Made by a program: the position numbers and the translations under genes
Notes under the pieces: model-generated
What the model saw: only the letters and a program-made list of their open reading frames with translations
The model's database searches: none
What the model was told of the DNA's origin: nothing
Shown here: one piece after another, positions 35,493 to 44,704 of the stretch
Position numbering within the stretch: position 1 is the first letter of the stretch
Layout: every line of letters starts with the position of its first letter
DNA from: UBA4582 sp038106185
Lineage (GTDB): Bacteria > Pseudomonadota > Gammaproteobacteria > Pseudomonadales > Azotimanducaceae
Direction: 5' to 3'
NCBI GenBank assembly: GCA_038106185.1
Contig: JAYODE010000008.1
Location: forward strand, 34,548-98,547
DNA length: 64,000 bases

Positions 35493-37202
35493 ATGAAACC
35501 ATTGATGCGCGTCTGCCGCCCGACCCTATTGATCTCTGATATTCCTGCCAGCCTGTTGGCGCTGGTTATGATACTGATTATGACTCTGGCGATACCAGCG
35601 GCGACAGCGGCCCAGCCAGCGGCCGAACAGACAACACCGAAGCTGGTAGTCGTGGTGGCCGTTGATCAGTTGCGTAAGGACCGCCTGACGGCGCAGTTAC
35701 CGGGGGGGCTGGGCCGGCTGCTACGAGAAGGCCGCAACTTTGTCGATTCCAGTCTTGATCATGGGGTTACCAATACCTGCCCAGGGCATGCCGTGATCAT
35801 GACCGGTGTACAACCCAGTAAGGCCGGCGTCGCCGGCAACGACTTCGTCGACAGTGAAACCTGGGAGACCCGTTATTGTGTCGCCGATGACTCGGCAGAT
35901 GCGCTCACCATTAATGGTCAGGTTGGACGCTCGCCACGTCTGCTAAAGGTGGATGCGCTCGGGGATTGGCTCAAAGCAGAGCATTCCGGCGCGCGCGTGT
36001 TTGCTGTCTCGGGTAAAGATCGAGCAGCTGTGACAATGGGTGGCCAGCAGCCGGATGCTGTCTTCTGGTACGAAACGAAAACCCGGCAGTTCACCAGCAG
36101 TCGCTATTATCTGCCGGCGCTGCCAGATTATCTGGACAAATTCAACGGTGTTGATGGTTTCATGACCGCAGTGCCGGCCCATTGGGTGCATGCGACGGGT
36201 ACTTTTCGCGCTGACGATTATCCAGGTGAGTCAACCAAGTATCAGAGTACCAGTGGTCATCCGCTGAACATGGGTAACCTGAAGGAGCGCGGTGAACAAA
36301 TATTTGCTTCACCGTTTCTGGATATGGCAACCATGGCCCTGGCGCGCACTATCATTGAGCAAGAGCAGCTAGGCCAGGACTCTGTGCCTGATCTGCTGGC
36401 TATTGGCTTGTCGTCGACGGATTCTGTGGGCCATCTTTATGGACCCTTTAGCGCTGAAGCTGAAGATACATTGAGCCGAGTGGATCAAATTTTGGGTGAG
36501 TTTCTCGATTATTTGGACGAGCGGGTCGGCAAGAACAAGTATTTGTTGGTGCTGACGGCCGATCACGGCGTCGCCGATCTGCCCGAATGGCGAGTCGAAA
36601 ATCAATTGCAACAATGTCCCAATGCCACGGGTCGGCTGGACTTCTATACTTTTATGGCGAGTCTGTTTGGCACCATCTACTGGCGAGAAACCTTTCCCTT
36701 CGACCTGCCGACGGACCTGGTGAAGATCGCTGGCAACCAGGTCTATATTAATCGCAACTATTTAGCAGCGCGTCAGCTTGATTTGGGGCGTGTAGAAGCA
36801 GACTTAAAGCGCCAGTTTGAGGCTATTGATATCGTGAAGCAGGCCTGGACCCAGGCGGAGATCATGGCTGGAACCACGGCAACTGCTCGACTGCTCAGAA
36901 ATTCTCTGGTGCCAGGGCGCAGTGGCGATCTTATGCTGCAAGTTTATTCGGACTGTGTGATCCGTAGCGATGGTACGGGTACCACGCACGGCACTGTCTA
37001 CGATTACGACCGAGCGATTCCGTTGGTTTTCTTGGGTGCTGGCGTAGCACCGGGAGCTGTCACGGGACCGGCGCATAGCGTGGATATCGCGCCGACGCTG
37101 GCAACCGCCATGGGTCTGATAGTGCCGGCGGATCTGGATGGAAAACCCTTGTCGTTATTACAACCAGCGACTGATCGCATCATCCAGACCAACCACCAAT
37201 AG
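35493..37202 (+). CDS. PafA-like alkaline phosphatase
   Basis: Exported phosphomonoesterase/nucleotide-pyrophosphatase superfamily enzyme. The signal peptide is 'LALVMILIMTLAIPAATA'. The nucleophilic Thr is in 'GVTNTCPGHAVIMTG', and metal ligands are in 'VVAVDQLRKD', 'GLSSTDSVGHLYGP', 'LTADHGVADLP' and 'GTTHGTVYDYDRAIPLVF'. This pattern matches PafA-type phosphate-irrepressible phosphatases. The ATG at 35493 (569 residues) leaves a clean signal peptide; a start at 35406 would overlap the cyclophilin gene and add an unlikely leader. The last 45 bases overlap the convergent DedA gene. Confidence 0.88.
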   Translation: MKPLMRVCRPTLLISDIPASLLALVMILIMTLAIPAATAAQPAAEQTTPKLVVVVAVDQLRKDRLTAQLPGGLGRLLREGRNFVDSSLDHGVTNTCPGHAVIMTGVQPSKAGVAGNDFVDSETWETRYCVADDSADALTINGQVGRSPRLLKVDALGDWLKAEHSGARVFAVSGKDRAAVTMGGQQPDAVFWYETKTRQFTSSRYYLPALPDYLDKFNGVDGFMTAVPAHWVHATGTFRADDYPGESTKYQSTSGHPLNMGNLKERGEQIFASPFLDMATMALARTIIEQEQLGQDSVPDLLAIGLSSTDSVGHLYGPFSAEAEDTLSRVDQILGEFLDYLDERVGKNKYLLVLTADHGVADLPEWRVENQLQQCPNATGRLDFYTFMASLFGTIYWRETFPFDLPTDLVKIAGNQVYINRNYLAARQLDLGRVEADLKRQFEAIDIVKQAWTQAEIMAGTTATARLLRNSLVPGRSGDLMLQVYSDCVIRSDGTGTTHGTVYDYDRAIPLVFLGAGVAPGAVTGPAHSVDIAPTLATAMGLIVPADLDGKPLSLLQPATDRIIQTNHQ

Positions 37203-37616
37203 GCCCAGACCGGCAGTCCAGATGCTGCAAGCGAGCACATCGAGCAGACTGTAACGCAGGCGGGACATGCCGCTAACACCCGCCAACAGGGGTGTCAGGC
37301 TGCGAATAGCCGTCATGAGACGGCCAAGCAGTATGGCAAGTTCGCTATGCTTGCGAAACATGGCTTCGGTTTTGTCGAGCATTGCCTTGCGGCGCAAGGC
37401 AAAACGGGTATGGTGGAAGGGCGGGCCGATCCAGCGGCCGAGGTAGAAGCCTAAGTGGTCAGCCAGGCAGGCACCGCTGAAGGCCAAGGGTAACATCTGG
37501 CTCAAGGTCGCAATCTGCTCCGTATACATGACAGTGCAGACACCGAGCAAGATGGCACCGGATACCACCAGCCCGATACCAGGGCAGGCCTCTGCAAACG
37601 CGATAAGGGGTATCAC
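37158..37616 (-). CDS. DedA/VTT-domain membrane protein, start uncertain
   Basis: Small polytopic protein of the DedA (SNARE-associated/VTT) family, implicated in lipid flipping and membrane homeostasis. Motifs are 'EACPGIGLVVSGAILL', 'GACLADHLGFYLGRWIG' and 'GRLMTAIRSLTPLLAGVSGMSRLRY'. The only canonical start in frame is the GTG at 37616 (152 residues). DedA-like sequence ('DLVFEWLNQHRDYALY') continues upstream in frame to about 37670 and an in-frame TGA at 37701-37703. The gene therefore probably starts further upstream at a non-canonical codon (ATC at 37671-37673 follows AGGA) or contains a sequence error. It overlaps the PafA-like gene by 45 bases. Confidence 0.82.
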   Translation of the reverse strand: MIPLIAFAEACPGIGLVVSGAILLGVCTVMYTEQIATLSQMLPLAFSGACLADHLGFYLGRWIGPPFHHTRFALRRKAMLDKTEAMFRKHSELAILLGRLMTAIRSLTPLLAGVSGMSRLRYSLLDVLACSIWTAGLGLLVVGLDDAISRWL

Positions 37617-37715
37617 ATAGAGCGCATAGTCTCGGTGTTGGTTGAGCCATTCAAAAACAAGATCGCTGATGATTTTAGATTCCTGTGCGATTTCGACCGG
37701 TCAGCATTCGCGGCC

Positions 37716-38687
37716 CTACAGCCAGCGTTTGATTCGAAAGATAGTCAGCAATGCGACTGCGACCAAAGTCATCAGTCCCAGTAAAATGTAGTAGCCATGT
37801 TCAACATGGAGTTCGGGAATGTTGTCAAAGTTCATGCCGTAAAGCCCCGCCAGGAAGCCCAAGGGTACAAAAATGGCGGTGACGATCGTCAGAACCTTCA
37901 TGATCCCGTTTAATCGATGGGTCGCCATAGAAATAGAAGAATTGATTAAGTCGTCTGAAAGATCATAGTAGAGGCTTGCCAGTGAAGCCGCACGTTCTAG
38001 TTGCTCGTAAGTATCGTTAAATTCGTGCTCGAGCAAGCTGCCATCTATGACTAATTCGTTATGACGCAGTTGATTGAAAATCTGCTCATGGTAGTTGAAG
38101 GTTCGCAGCATGATTCTGAGTCGAGTCTTATAGGTGGTCAGAAGGCCGAGCTGGTCATTGCTGGGGTCCTGCAGAAGCAAATCCTGTTCAATGGCGTCCA
38201 GATTGGCTTCTATGTTGAACAGCATGTCCAGATAGCGGTTGACGATCAGCCGCCCGAGACGCGGAGTAAGTCCCAGGACGCCTTTCTGAAAGCAGGTTGG
38301 ATCAGTGCTGCATTGCTGCCAGAGCTGTTCAATGCTTCTCGACTCGTTGTTATGGCGAGTGATGAAAAACCGTTCGCCCACCAGCATCGCGATCTGAATG
38401 GTCTCGAAGTTAATGCCCGTTGATGACTTGGATAAGCCTTTTAATAACAGCAGATAATAGTCATCAAAAGCTTCGAATTTAGGTGGATGGCGATCCCTTT
38501 GCGCATCCTGTACTGCCATCGAATCAATGGCGAATCGAGTCGTCAGGAACGCCATCTCGGTTGCCGGGTCCTCTTGATAGAGGTCAATCCAGAGCAGATC
38601 ATTGCTGCCCTGCCAGGCGGCAATCAATTCCTCTCCACCGATATTCGTGGTGCCGGTCTGCGGATGATGCAGCATTACTCGTATCAT
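37716..38687 (-). CDS. CorA-family magnesium transporter
   Basis: Inner-membrane divalent-cation channel. The C-terminal pore signature 'FLAGLYGMNFDNIPE' contains the defining GMN and is followed by a second hydrophobic helix and a basic tail ('FRIKRWL'). The cytosolic N-domain and long stalk helix precede it. The open frame extends to 38990, but its first 101 residues are low-complexity translation of a 9-bp repeat. The ATG at 38685-38687 ('MIRVMLHHPQTG') gives 323 residues, the normal CorA length. Confidence 0.93.
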   Translation of the reverse strand: MIRVMLHHPQTGTTNIGGEELIAAWQGSNDLLWIDLYQEDPATEMAFLTTRFAIDSMAVQDAQRDRHPPKFEAFDDYYLLLLKGLSKSSTGINFETIQIAMLVGERFFITRHNNESRSIEQLWQQCSTDPTCFQKGVLGLTPRLGRLIVNRYLDMLFNIEANLDAIEQDLLLQDPSNDQLGLLTTYKTRLRIMLRTFNYHEQIFNQLRHNELVIDGSLLEHEFNDTYEQLERAASLASLYYDLSDDLINSSISMATHRLNGIMKVLTIVTAIFVPLGFLAGLYGMNFDNIPELHVEHGYYILLGLMTLVAVALLTIFRIKRWL

Positions 38688-38863
38688 GCTTGAAGTTCCG
38701 TCCTCTCGAGAGATTGAGTGTCCCACATTGCAGTGCCACAGGGAACCGAGTGTCGGTCGGCTGGCTAATTTAACAGCGCCCAAAGAGCCCTTTGTTTCGG
38801 CGAGGGATCGTTTGAAGAAAAATTGGCGACAGTATGGCAAGCGTTTGAGAAGAGTTTGGCGCG

Positions 38864-38898
38864 AGTTTGAGCAGTTTGAGCAGTTTGAGCAGAGTTTG
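38864..38898. repeat. 9-bp tandem array upstream of corA
   Basis: AGTTTGAGC repeated at 38864, 38873 and 38882, with decayed relatives on either side. It lies in the 314-base divergent region 38688-39001 between the CorA gene and the TauD-like gene. No gene in that region. Confidence 0.9.
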
Positions 38899-39001
38899 AC
38901 AAGCGTGCGTAACTCCGTGGTAAGTCGCGTGTGCTTAGGTCTGTCGTTCGTTACTGGGTCGTTATATAGTCGACCAATCAGTCCGGCCAAGAGGAGTTGT
39001 T

Positions 39002-39817
39002 ATGGAAATCAGAACGCTTACCCCCCACATAGGTGCCGAGGTATTGGGAGTCGACTTATCCCAGCCCTTGACCAACGAGGAATTTGCCGCGATACATCAA
39101 GCGCATCTGAACCATATGGTGCTGGTATTTCGTGACCAGGTGTTGAGTCAGGCGCAGCACAAGGCCTTTGCCAGAAAATTTGGCCAACTGCACGTGCACC
39201 CACTGAATAAGCAGAGATCCGGTGACCCGGAGATACTTGTGGTCAAGACTACGGCGAACTCTGCCTATACAGCGGGTGATGGCTGGCATACAGATGTGAC
39301 CTGTGATGAATACCCGCCCATGGGTTCTATGCTCTATATTACCGAGGTACCAGAGTGTGGCGGTGGAGATACCTTGTTTGCCGATATGTATTTGGCATAC
39401 GAGCTGCTGTCGACGACCATGAAGTCGCTATTGTCGGATCTGACGGCCGTACATGATGGTGCGCTACCCTACCTGGGTAGCTATAAGATTCAACCCGCAG
39501 AGGGTCAGTATCCGCGGCATGAGCACCCGGTGATTGTTACGCACCCTGAAACGGGCAAAAAACTGCTTTATGTGAACTCGGGGTTTACCAGTCATATCAA
39601 GGGACTGAGCCGTTCTGAGAGCCGCGCGCTGCTGGATATGTTGTTTCGCCATATCGATTCAACGCCGAGACTGACCTGCCGTGTCCAGTGGCAGCCTAAT
39701 ACGCTGACCTTTTGGGATAACCGGTGCACTCAGCATCATGCTATCTGGGATTATCACCCCTATAGTCGCTATGGCGAGCGGGTCTCCATCGTTGCAGCGG
39801 AGCGACCTGCGGCCTAG
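39002..39817 (+). CDS. TauD/TfdA-family 2-oxoglutarate dioxygenase
   Basis: Fe(II)/2-oxoglutarate-dependent oxygenase of 271 residues. The iron triad is His96 and Asp98 (WHTDVT) plus the distal His in 'NRCTQHHAIWDY', and the 2-oxoglutarate Arg lies in 'YSRYGERVSI'. The N-terminal 'GAEVLGVDLSQPLT' is the family opening. Start preceded by AGAGGAG. Family members hydroxylate taurine, alkylsulfonates, 2,4-D or other carboxylates; the substrate cannot be decided here. No sulfonate transporter adjacent. Confidence 0.93.
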   Translation: MEIRTLTPHIGAEVLGVDLSQPLTNEEFAAIHQAHLNHMVLVFRDQVLSQAQHKAFARKFGQLHVHPLNKQRSGDPEILVVKTTANSAYTAGDGWHTDVTCDEYPPMGSMLYITEVPECGGGDTLFADMYLAYELLSTTMKSLLSDLTAVHDGALPYLGSYKIQPAEGQYPRHEHPVIVTHPETGKKLLYVNSGFTSHIKGLSRSESRALLDMLFRHIDSTPRLTCRVQWQPNTLTFWDNRCTQHHAIWDYHPYSRYGERVSIVAAERPAA

Positions 39818-39965
39818 ATCAGGGCCGCCCAGATAGAATCACGAGAACTCGGAATGCGAGTCCTTGAACGCAGAATGCTCGAAATCGCAAGCCTGGGACC
39901 CATCAGTCTTAAGGTTTTAAGCGCTGATAATCAGGCAGGATTTCAGTCAACACCAAAAACTGCGC

Positions 39966-40020
39966 CAGGTTGTGACAAGATTTGGTTGCCCAAGTACAAT
40001 CGATACCATTGTAGGATAAA
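39966..40020. repeat. 55-bp sequence, left copy at an assembly gap
   Basis: The 55 bases ending exactly at the N run are identical to the 55 bases that begin exactly after it (40121-40175). This is most simply a k=55 contig overlap left unmerged, rather than a biological repeat. Confidence 0.9.
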
Positions 40021-40120
40021 NNNNNNNNNNNNNNNNNNNNNNNNNNNNNNNNNNNNNNNNNNNNNNNNNNNNNNNNNNNNNNNNNNNNNNNNNNNNNNNN
40101 NNNNNNNNNNNNNNNNNNNN
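40021..40120. other. Assembly gap (100 N), probably spurious
   Basis: Exactly 100 N between two identical 55-base flanks in the 387-base interval 39818-40204. Removing the N run and one copy would give a continuous sequence. No gene is seen in the interval. Confidence 0.9.
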
Positions 40121-40204
40121 CAGGTTGTGACAAGATTTGGTTGCCCAAGTACAATCGATACCATTGTAGGATAAACGAAGATTATTTAAACGAGAGGAAA
40201 GACG

Positions 40205-41434
40205 ATGAGCGAAGCTTGGATTATTGATGGGGTGCGATCCCCGCGAGGCCGGGGTAAGGCGGGCGTGGGTAGTCTGTCTGAGATTCACCCCCAGCGAATT
40301 ATGGCGCAGGTACTGAATGGCCTGAAAGATAAGGTCGGGTTTGATCCGGCAGATGTTGAAGACTTTGTGGCCGGCAATGGCTCAGGTACCGGCGACCATG
40401 CCCACGATATCGCGCGAATGTCAGTATTAGATGCAGGTTGGCCGATTACAACGCCGGGGGTCACGCTTCATCGGTTCTGTGGTTCTGGCCAACAGGCCGT
40501 GACGGTCGCTGCGCAGAGTATCATGGCTGGCCATCAGGATCTGGTCATAGGTGGCGGAGTTGAGTCCATGTCTCGGTATGCGCCGAATCACACGGATGGT
40601 TTTACCGCAAACAACACCCATCTGTTTGAACAGTATCCCCTAATACCGCAAGGCATCTCGGCCGATTTGATTGCCACGCTGGAAGGTTTCAGCCGAGAAG
40701 ACGTTGATGCCTATGCGGTGCGTAGTCAAGAACGTGCACAAGCGTCAATCGAAGCCGGATATTTTAAGAACGCCATCGTGCCTATTTACCACGGTGATGG
40801 CCGATTGGCGCTTGATCGTGATGAACATCCGCGCCCGGGTACCACCATGGAGTCAATGGTGGGTCTCAACCCGTCCTTTGAGAAGATGGGTAAAACCTTG
40901 TTTGATGGCCATGTAAGAACCTTTGATGACATCTGCAAAGCAGTCTACCCGACGGTGAAGGAAGTGATTCATGTTCACCATGCAGGCAACTCGTCCGGTG
41001 TGGTGGATGGTGCCAGCGCGATTCTCCTGGCATCGCCCAAGTACGCCAAAGCCCACGGTCTGAAACCACGAGCACGCATCGTTATGACAGCGACGGCGGG
41101 CACTGAGCCGGTCATCATGCTTACGGCACCGGGACCAGCCGCTGAAATCTGCCTGCGTAAGGCGGGTATGACAAAAAATGACATAGATCTGTTTGAGGTC
41201 AATGAGGCCTTCGCGGCTGTGGTTCTGAAGTTTCAGAAAGACCTTGGCGTGGATGATGACATCATCAATGTCGCCGGTGGATCTATTGCCCTGGGCCATC
41301 CCATCGGCGCGACCGGCCCCATGTTGATTCAGGTGGTACTGGATGAACTTGAGCGCCGCAACAAGACCACAGCGCTCATTGCGATGTGTACCGGTGGAGG
41401 CATGGGGACTGCCACGATCATTGAGCGGATCTAG
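40205..41434 (+). CDS. Acetyl-CoA acetyltransferase/thiolase
   Basis: Thiolase of 409 residues that cleaves or forms 3-oxoacyl-CoA. The acyl-enzyme Cys92 is in 'HRFCGSGQQAV', the 'NEAF' loop and the His in 'GGSIALGHPIGATGP' follow, and the second catalytic Cys is in 'MCTGGGMGTATI'. All are intact. Start preceded by GAGAGGAAAG. Probably degradative (beta-oxidation type) or PHB-type; the neighbours do not decide. A 14-bp tandem array begins seven bases after the stop. Confidence 0.95.
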   Translation: MSEAWIIDGVRSPRGRGKAGVGSLSEIHPQRIMAQVLNGLKDKVGFDPADVEDFVAGNGSGTGDHAHDIARMSVLDAGWPITTPGVTLHRFCGSGQQAVTVAAQSIMAGHQDLVIGGGVESMSRYAPNHTDGFTANNTHLFEQYPLIPQGISADLIATLEGFSREDVDAYAVRSQERAQASIEAGYFKNAIVPIYHGDGRLALDRDEHPRPGTTMESMVGLNPSFEKMGKTLFDGHVRTFDDICKAVYPTVKEVIHVHHAGNSSGVVDGASAILLASPKYAKAHGLKPRARIVMTATAGTEPVIMLTAPGPAAEICLRKAGMTKNDIDLFEVNEAFAAVVLKFQKDLGVDDDIINVAGGSIALGHPIGATGPMLIQVVLDELERRNKTTALIAMCTGGGMGTATIIERI

Positions 41435-41441
41435 TATTGGC

Positions 41442-41483
41442 ATGATCCGGTTGAGAGGATCCGGTTGAGAGGATTCGGTTGAA
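41442..41483. repeat. 14-bp tandem array after the thiolase gene
   Basis: Units ATGATCCGGTTGAG, AGGATCCGGTTGAG and AGGATTCGGTTGAA (41442, 41456, 41470). The unit resembles the last bases of the thiolase gene (GATCATTGAGCGGATC). Confidence 0.9.
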
Positions 41484-41646
41484 AGAATGCTGCATACCAG
41501 CACTGGTTCATAAAAAGATCGGGTTGGAAGAGCATCAGGCAGTGAAAGGATCTGAGACTGAAAAGATGTAAGGGGTGAGTTCTCGTCGCTGGTCCATGTG
41601 GGCTGGCGATGAGACAGGGTTTCTTGTGGCTGATGAGAATAAGCAT

Positions 41647-43095
41647 ATGACGACGATTGTAACCACCACGTTGGGCCCGGTTCAGGGTCAGGTGAAAGAC
41701 GATATCCTGATGTTTGCGGGTATTCCCTATGCGGCGCCGCCGACGGGTGAGCGACGGTTCATGGCGGCGCAACCGCATGCCGGATGGCGTCAGGTCAGGC
41801 CGGCGACCCGCTTTGGTCGTGCGGCGCCGCAGGTTGCAACCGGCGGCATGACCAACAGTGTTCCTGTGCCCTGGGACGAGGATTGTTTGTTTCTGAATAT
41901 CTCAACGCCCGCGGCGGATGATCGCAAGCGACCTGTGTTTTTCTGGATTCATGGTGGTGCTTACCGAACCGGTCAGGGTGCCGTGCCCTGGTATAATGGG
42001 GCGCAATTTGCCCAGAATGGCGACATAGTGACGGTCAGCATTAACTACCGATTAGGCGCGCTGGGGTTTACCGACTTGTCTCGCTTTGGGGCGAACTACG
42101 CCACCTCGGGTATCAACGGTATTCTCGACCAAATCATGGCGCTGGAATGGGTGCGAGACAATATCGCCCAGTTTGGCGGTGACCCGGAACGCATCACCAT
42201 TGGTGGTGAATCAGCCGGTGGCTTCAGTGTCTGCACGCTGCTGGGGTCCCCGCGTGCTCAAGGCTTGTTTCAGCAAGCGATTCCGCAGAGTGGTGGCGCG
42301 CAGCACACGCTGACGGTGGCGCAGGGTAAACTGGTCGCAGACGCTCTGCTGGATAAGCTCCAGGCGCAGAATATGCAGGATCTGCTCGCGGCCCCAGCTG
42401 AAAATATTCTTTCGGCGCAGGCGGCTGTAGATGAGGCATTGCGCGGCAAACTCGGCTCCGTCTCGGCGTTTTATCCAGTTGAGGGCAGCAGTGTTTTGCC
42501 GGTGAGTCCTCTGACCGCCATTCGCGATGGTATGGCAGCGTCAGTTGCGGTGCTCACGGGCACCAATAAAGATGAAGCGACGCTGTTTCTGCAGGGTAAG
42601 GTCGATGCAGAAAAGCTCGCCAAGGAAGCCACCAATTACGGTGGTGGTCAGGCTTTGATTGATTGTTACCAGGGACTCTATCCTGAGGCCTCGATAACGG
42701 CACTGTCGGTCGCTCTGTCCACAGACTACACCTTTCGCGTACCGGCTTTGCGGCTGGCAGAAGCCAGAGCTGCGCATACGGCTGATACCTGGATGTATTT
42801 GTTCAGCTGGGAATCCAGAAATGGTGGGTTGAAAGCGACCCATGCGCTGGAAATTCCCTTTGTATTTAATAACCTGAACAAGCCGGGCGTGAGTGTTTTT
42901 CTCGGTAAGGGAGAGGTGCCGCAGGCTCTGGCAGAGGTGATGCACGCCGCCTGGATTCGTTTTATCCAAAGTGGTAATCCAGGATGGCCGGCCTATGATC
43001 TGGTGACTCGCAAGACGATGGTGTTTGATACTGAGTCCGCCTTGATAGAAGATCCGGATGCAGGCAAGCACCAGGTCTGGCAGGACATTCGTTAA
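41647..43095 (+). CDS. Type-B carboxylesterase
   Basis: Alpha/beta hydrolase of the carboxylesterase/cholinesterase-like family. The nucleophile Ser is in 'GGESAGGFSV', the acid Glu in 'TNKDEATLF', the His in 'THALEIPFVF', and the oxyanion loop in 'FFWIHGGAYRTGQG'. The ATG at 41647 gives 482 residues. A longer frame from the GTG at 41575 adds 24 residues with no homology. No signal peptide is seen, so it is probably cytoplasmic. Ester substrate unknown. Confidence 0.9.
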   Translation: MTTIVTTTLGPVQGQVKDDILMFAGIPYAAPPTGERRFMAAQPHAGWRQVRPATRFGRAAPQVATGGMTNSVPVPWDEDCLFLNISTPAADDRKRPVFFWIHGGAYRTGQGAVPWYNGAQFAQNGDIVTVSINYRLGALGFTDLSRFGANYATSGINGILDQIMALEWVRDNIAQFGGDPERITIGGESAGGFSVCTLLGSPRAQGLFQQAIPQSGGAQHTLTVAQGKLVADALLDKLQAQNMQDLLAAPAENILSAQAAVDEALRGKLGSVSAFYPVEGSSVLPVSPLTAIRDGMAASVAVLTGTNKDEATLFLQGKVDAEKLAKEATNYGGGQALIDCYQGLYPEASITALSVALSTDYTFRVPALRLAEARAAHTADTWMYLFSWESRNGGLKATHALEIPFVFNNLNKPGVSVFLGKGEVPQALAEVMHAAWIRFIQSGNPGWPAYDLVTRKTMVFDTESALIEDPDAGKHQVWQDIR

Positions 43096-43122
43096 CCTCT
43101 GAAGCGTCTGTTTGAAGCCTGA

Positions 43123-43147
43123 GCCGGCAAGCTCCAGTGCTGCCGGC
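43123..43147. other. Hairpin GCCGGC...GCCGGC after the esterase
   Basis: GCCGGC (43123-43128) pairs with GCCGGC (43142-43147), extended inside by AGC/GCT with one bulged A. No T tract. Possible transcript end or REP-like element. Confidence 0.4.
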
Positions 43148-43198
43148 AGCTTAACGCAAATGGGCGCTTCGTAAAGCCGATCTGAAAGCTAATCCCAA

Positions 43199-43235
43199 AG
43201 TTGGGGCTGCGCCCTTGCGGTGCTCGACCCCAAAT
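43199..43235. other. Hairpin TTGGGG...CCCCAA before the HAD gene
   Basis: TTGGGG (43201-43206) pairs with CCCCAA (43228-43233). It lies in the short space between esterase and HAD genes. Function not clear. Confidence 0.35.
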
Positions 43236-43260
43236 CTGAGTTCGTCGCAGGAGGTCTGGA

Positions 43261-43923
43261 TTGAAAAATTTCAGTGGTGTCATATTTGACATGGACGGCC
43301 TGTTATTGGACAGCGAACGGATTGCGCTGGAAACCTTTAGCGCGGCCTGTGAACAATTACAGCTGGGTGACAGAACGGCGTTATTTCATCGCTGTATTGG
43401 TACCAACCAGCAGGGTACCGAGACGATCCTGGCGAAAGGCTTCGCAGGCAGCGTACAGATGTCGGAATTCAATGCAGTCTGGAAGCAGTTGCACCGAGCG
43501 CGCTTGACATCGGCACCGATACCCTTGAAGACAGGTGCTGTGGAGTTATTGCAGGCCATTAAGGCGCTGGGATTGCCGCTTGCAGTGGCGACTTCCACAC
43601 CGACCGAGCGGGCCTGTGAGAAGCTCCAAAATGCCGGGTTATTAGCGTATTTTGAATGGATCGTGGGCGGTGATCGTGTTCAGCGCAGTAAGCCCGAGCC
43701 AGATATCTATTTGCTGGCAGCCAGATTATTAAGCATAGCGCCTGAGACCGCGCTGGCACTGGAAGACTCTGAGAATGGGGTTTTGGCGGCACTTGCGGCA
43801 GGCATGACCGTCGTTCAGGTGCCGGATCTGGTGCAACCATCGGCAGAGTTCCGTCAGCATGGTCATTGGGTACTAACGAGTCTGCTGGATGTCGCCGAAC
43901 ATCGGTTTGACTCGGCGAGTTGA
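43261..43923 (+). CDS. HAD-superfamily phosphatase/phosphoglucomutase-like
   Basis: Rossmannoid phosphohydrolase of 220 residues. Nucleophile Asp10 and general acid Asp12 lie in 'VIFDMDGLLLDSE', motif II is in 'LPLAVATSTPTE', Lys/Asp of motifs III-IV are in 'RSKPEPDIYL' and 'ALALEDSENGVLAALAAGM'. Matches the beta-phosphoglucomutase/YfbT-like branch with a helical cap. It starts at TTG, supported by an excellent GGAGG six bases upstream. Substrate likely a small sugar phosphate; not determinable. Confidence 0.9.
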   Translation: MKNFSGVIFDMDGLLLDSERIALETFSAACEQLQLGDRTALFHRCIGTNQQGTETILAKGFAGSVQMSEFNAVWKQLHRARLTSAPIPLKTGAVELLQAIKALGLPLAVATSTPTERACEKLQNAGLLAYFEWIVGGDRVQRSKPEPDIYLLAARLLSIAPETALALEDSENGVLAALAAGMTVVQVPDLVQPSAEFRQHGHWVLTSLLDVAEHRFDSAS

Positions 43924-43977
43924 TCCCGCGGTCACACCGGCGAGTGCCGGTTTCCGCCTTCGCACAGGAGTTTTAGC

Positions 43978-44703
43978 ATGAATGGATTGGGCTGCTTTAG
44001 TCAGGGCATGAGCCTCATCGCAAAGCCAGGCTTGCGCCAGTATGTGCTTATCCCATTTCTCATCAATGCCGTGGTCCTGTCGGTCTTTATCGTTTATGGC
44101 CTGGCGCAATATGATCGGTGGATGGCGCAAGTCGCAGCCAGTTTGCCGGCATGGGCAGGGTTTCTATCCTGGATCATCGGGGTATTGGCACTGCTGGTGG
44201 GCATTGCGGTTCTGCTGTATGGTTTTTTGATTATTGGCAATATTATCGCGGCACCCTTCAATGCCATTTTGGCGGTGAAGGTCGAAGAGTATCTGTTGGG
44301 TCGGCCTTTGACCTCCAGTATTCCGTTTTCGGTGGTGTTGGTTCGAGCTATCGGCCGCGAAATCGTCAAGCTCCTGTATTATGTGCCCCGTGTGCTTGGG
44401 CTTTTATTGCTATCTTTCATACCTGTGCTTAATGCGCTGGCGCCGTTTTTGTGGCTTGGATTCGGCGCCTGGATGATGGCCATCCAATTCGCAGACTATT
44501 CTGCCGATAACAATGGGATCAGCTTTACCGAGCTGCGGCGACGTATGTCCCAGAATAAGGTTGATGCGTTGTTGTTTGGTCTGTTGGCCTATGTTCTGGT
44601 CGCGATTCCTTTGCTAAATTTAATCCTGATCCCGGCCGCTGTTGCCGGCGGTACCGTGTTCTGGATAAATCACTTGGTTGAAACTCGAGAGCAGAGCGCC
44701 TGA
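43978..44703 (+). CDS. cysZ: CysZ-like membrane protein (EI24 domain)
   Basis: Inner-membrane protein of 241 residues with about four hydrophobic segments. The CysZ signatures are 'GMSLIAKPGLRQYVLIPFLIN', 'NIIAAPFNAILAVKVEEYL', 'VPRVLGLLLLSFIPVLN' and the C-terminal 'IPLLNLILIPAAVAGGTVFW'. CysZ mediates sulfate entry for cysteine synthesis. Good CAGGAG before the ATG. The YjdF-like gene starts one base after its stop, so these are co-transcribed. Confidence 0.88.
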   Translation: MNGLGCFSQGMSLIAKPGLRQYVLIPFLINAVVLSVFIVYGLAQYDRWMAQVAASLPAWAGFLSWIIGVLALLVGIAVLLYGFLIIGNIIAAPFNAILAVKVEEYLLGRPLTSSIPFSVVLVRAIGREIVKLLYYVPRVLGLLLLSFIPVLNALAPFLWLGFGAWMMAIQFADYSADNNGISFTELRRRMSQNKVDALLFGLLAYVLVAIPLLNLILIPAAVAGGTVFWINHLVETREQSA

Positions 44704-44704
44704 C

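Noticed and set aside
38688..38990. N-terminal extension of CorA
   Set aside because: Low-complexity translation of the 9-bp repeat; family length is reached from the ATG at 38687.
39854..40288. Open frames running through N bases at the 40021 gap (similar ones at 14082, 50541 and 55646)
   Set aside because: Artefacts of unread bases and duplicated contig ends.
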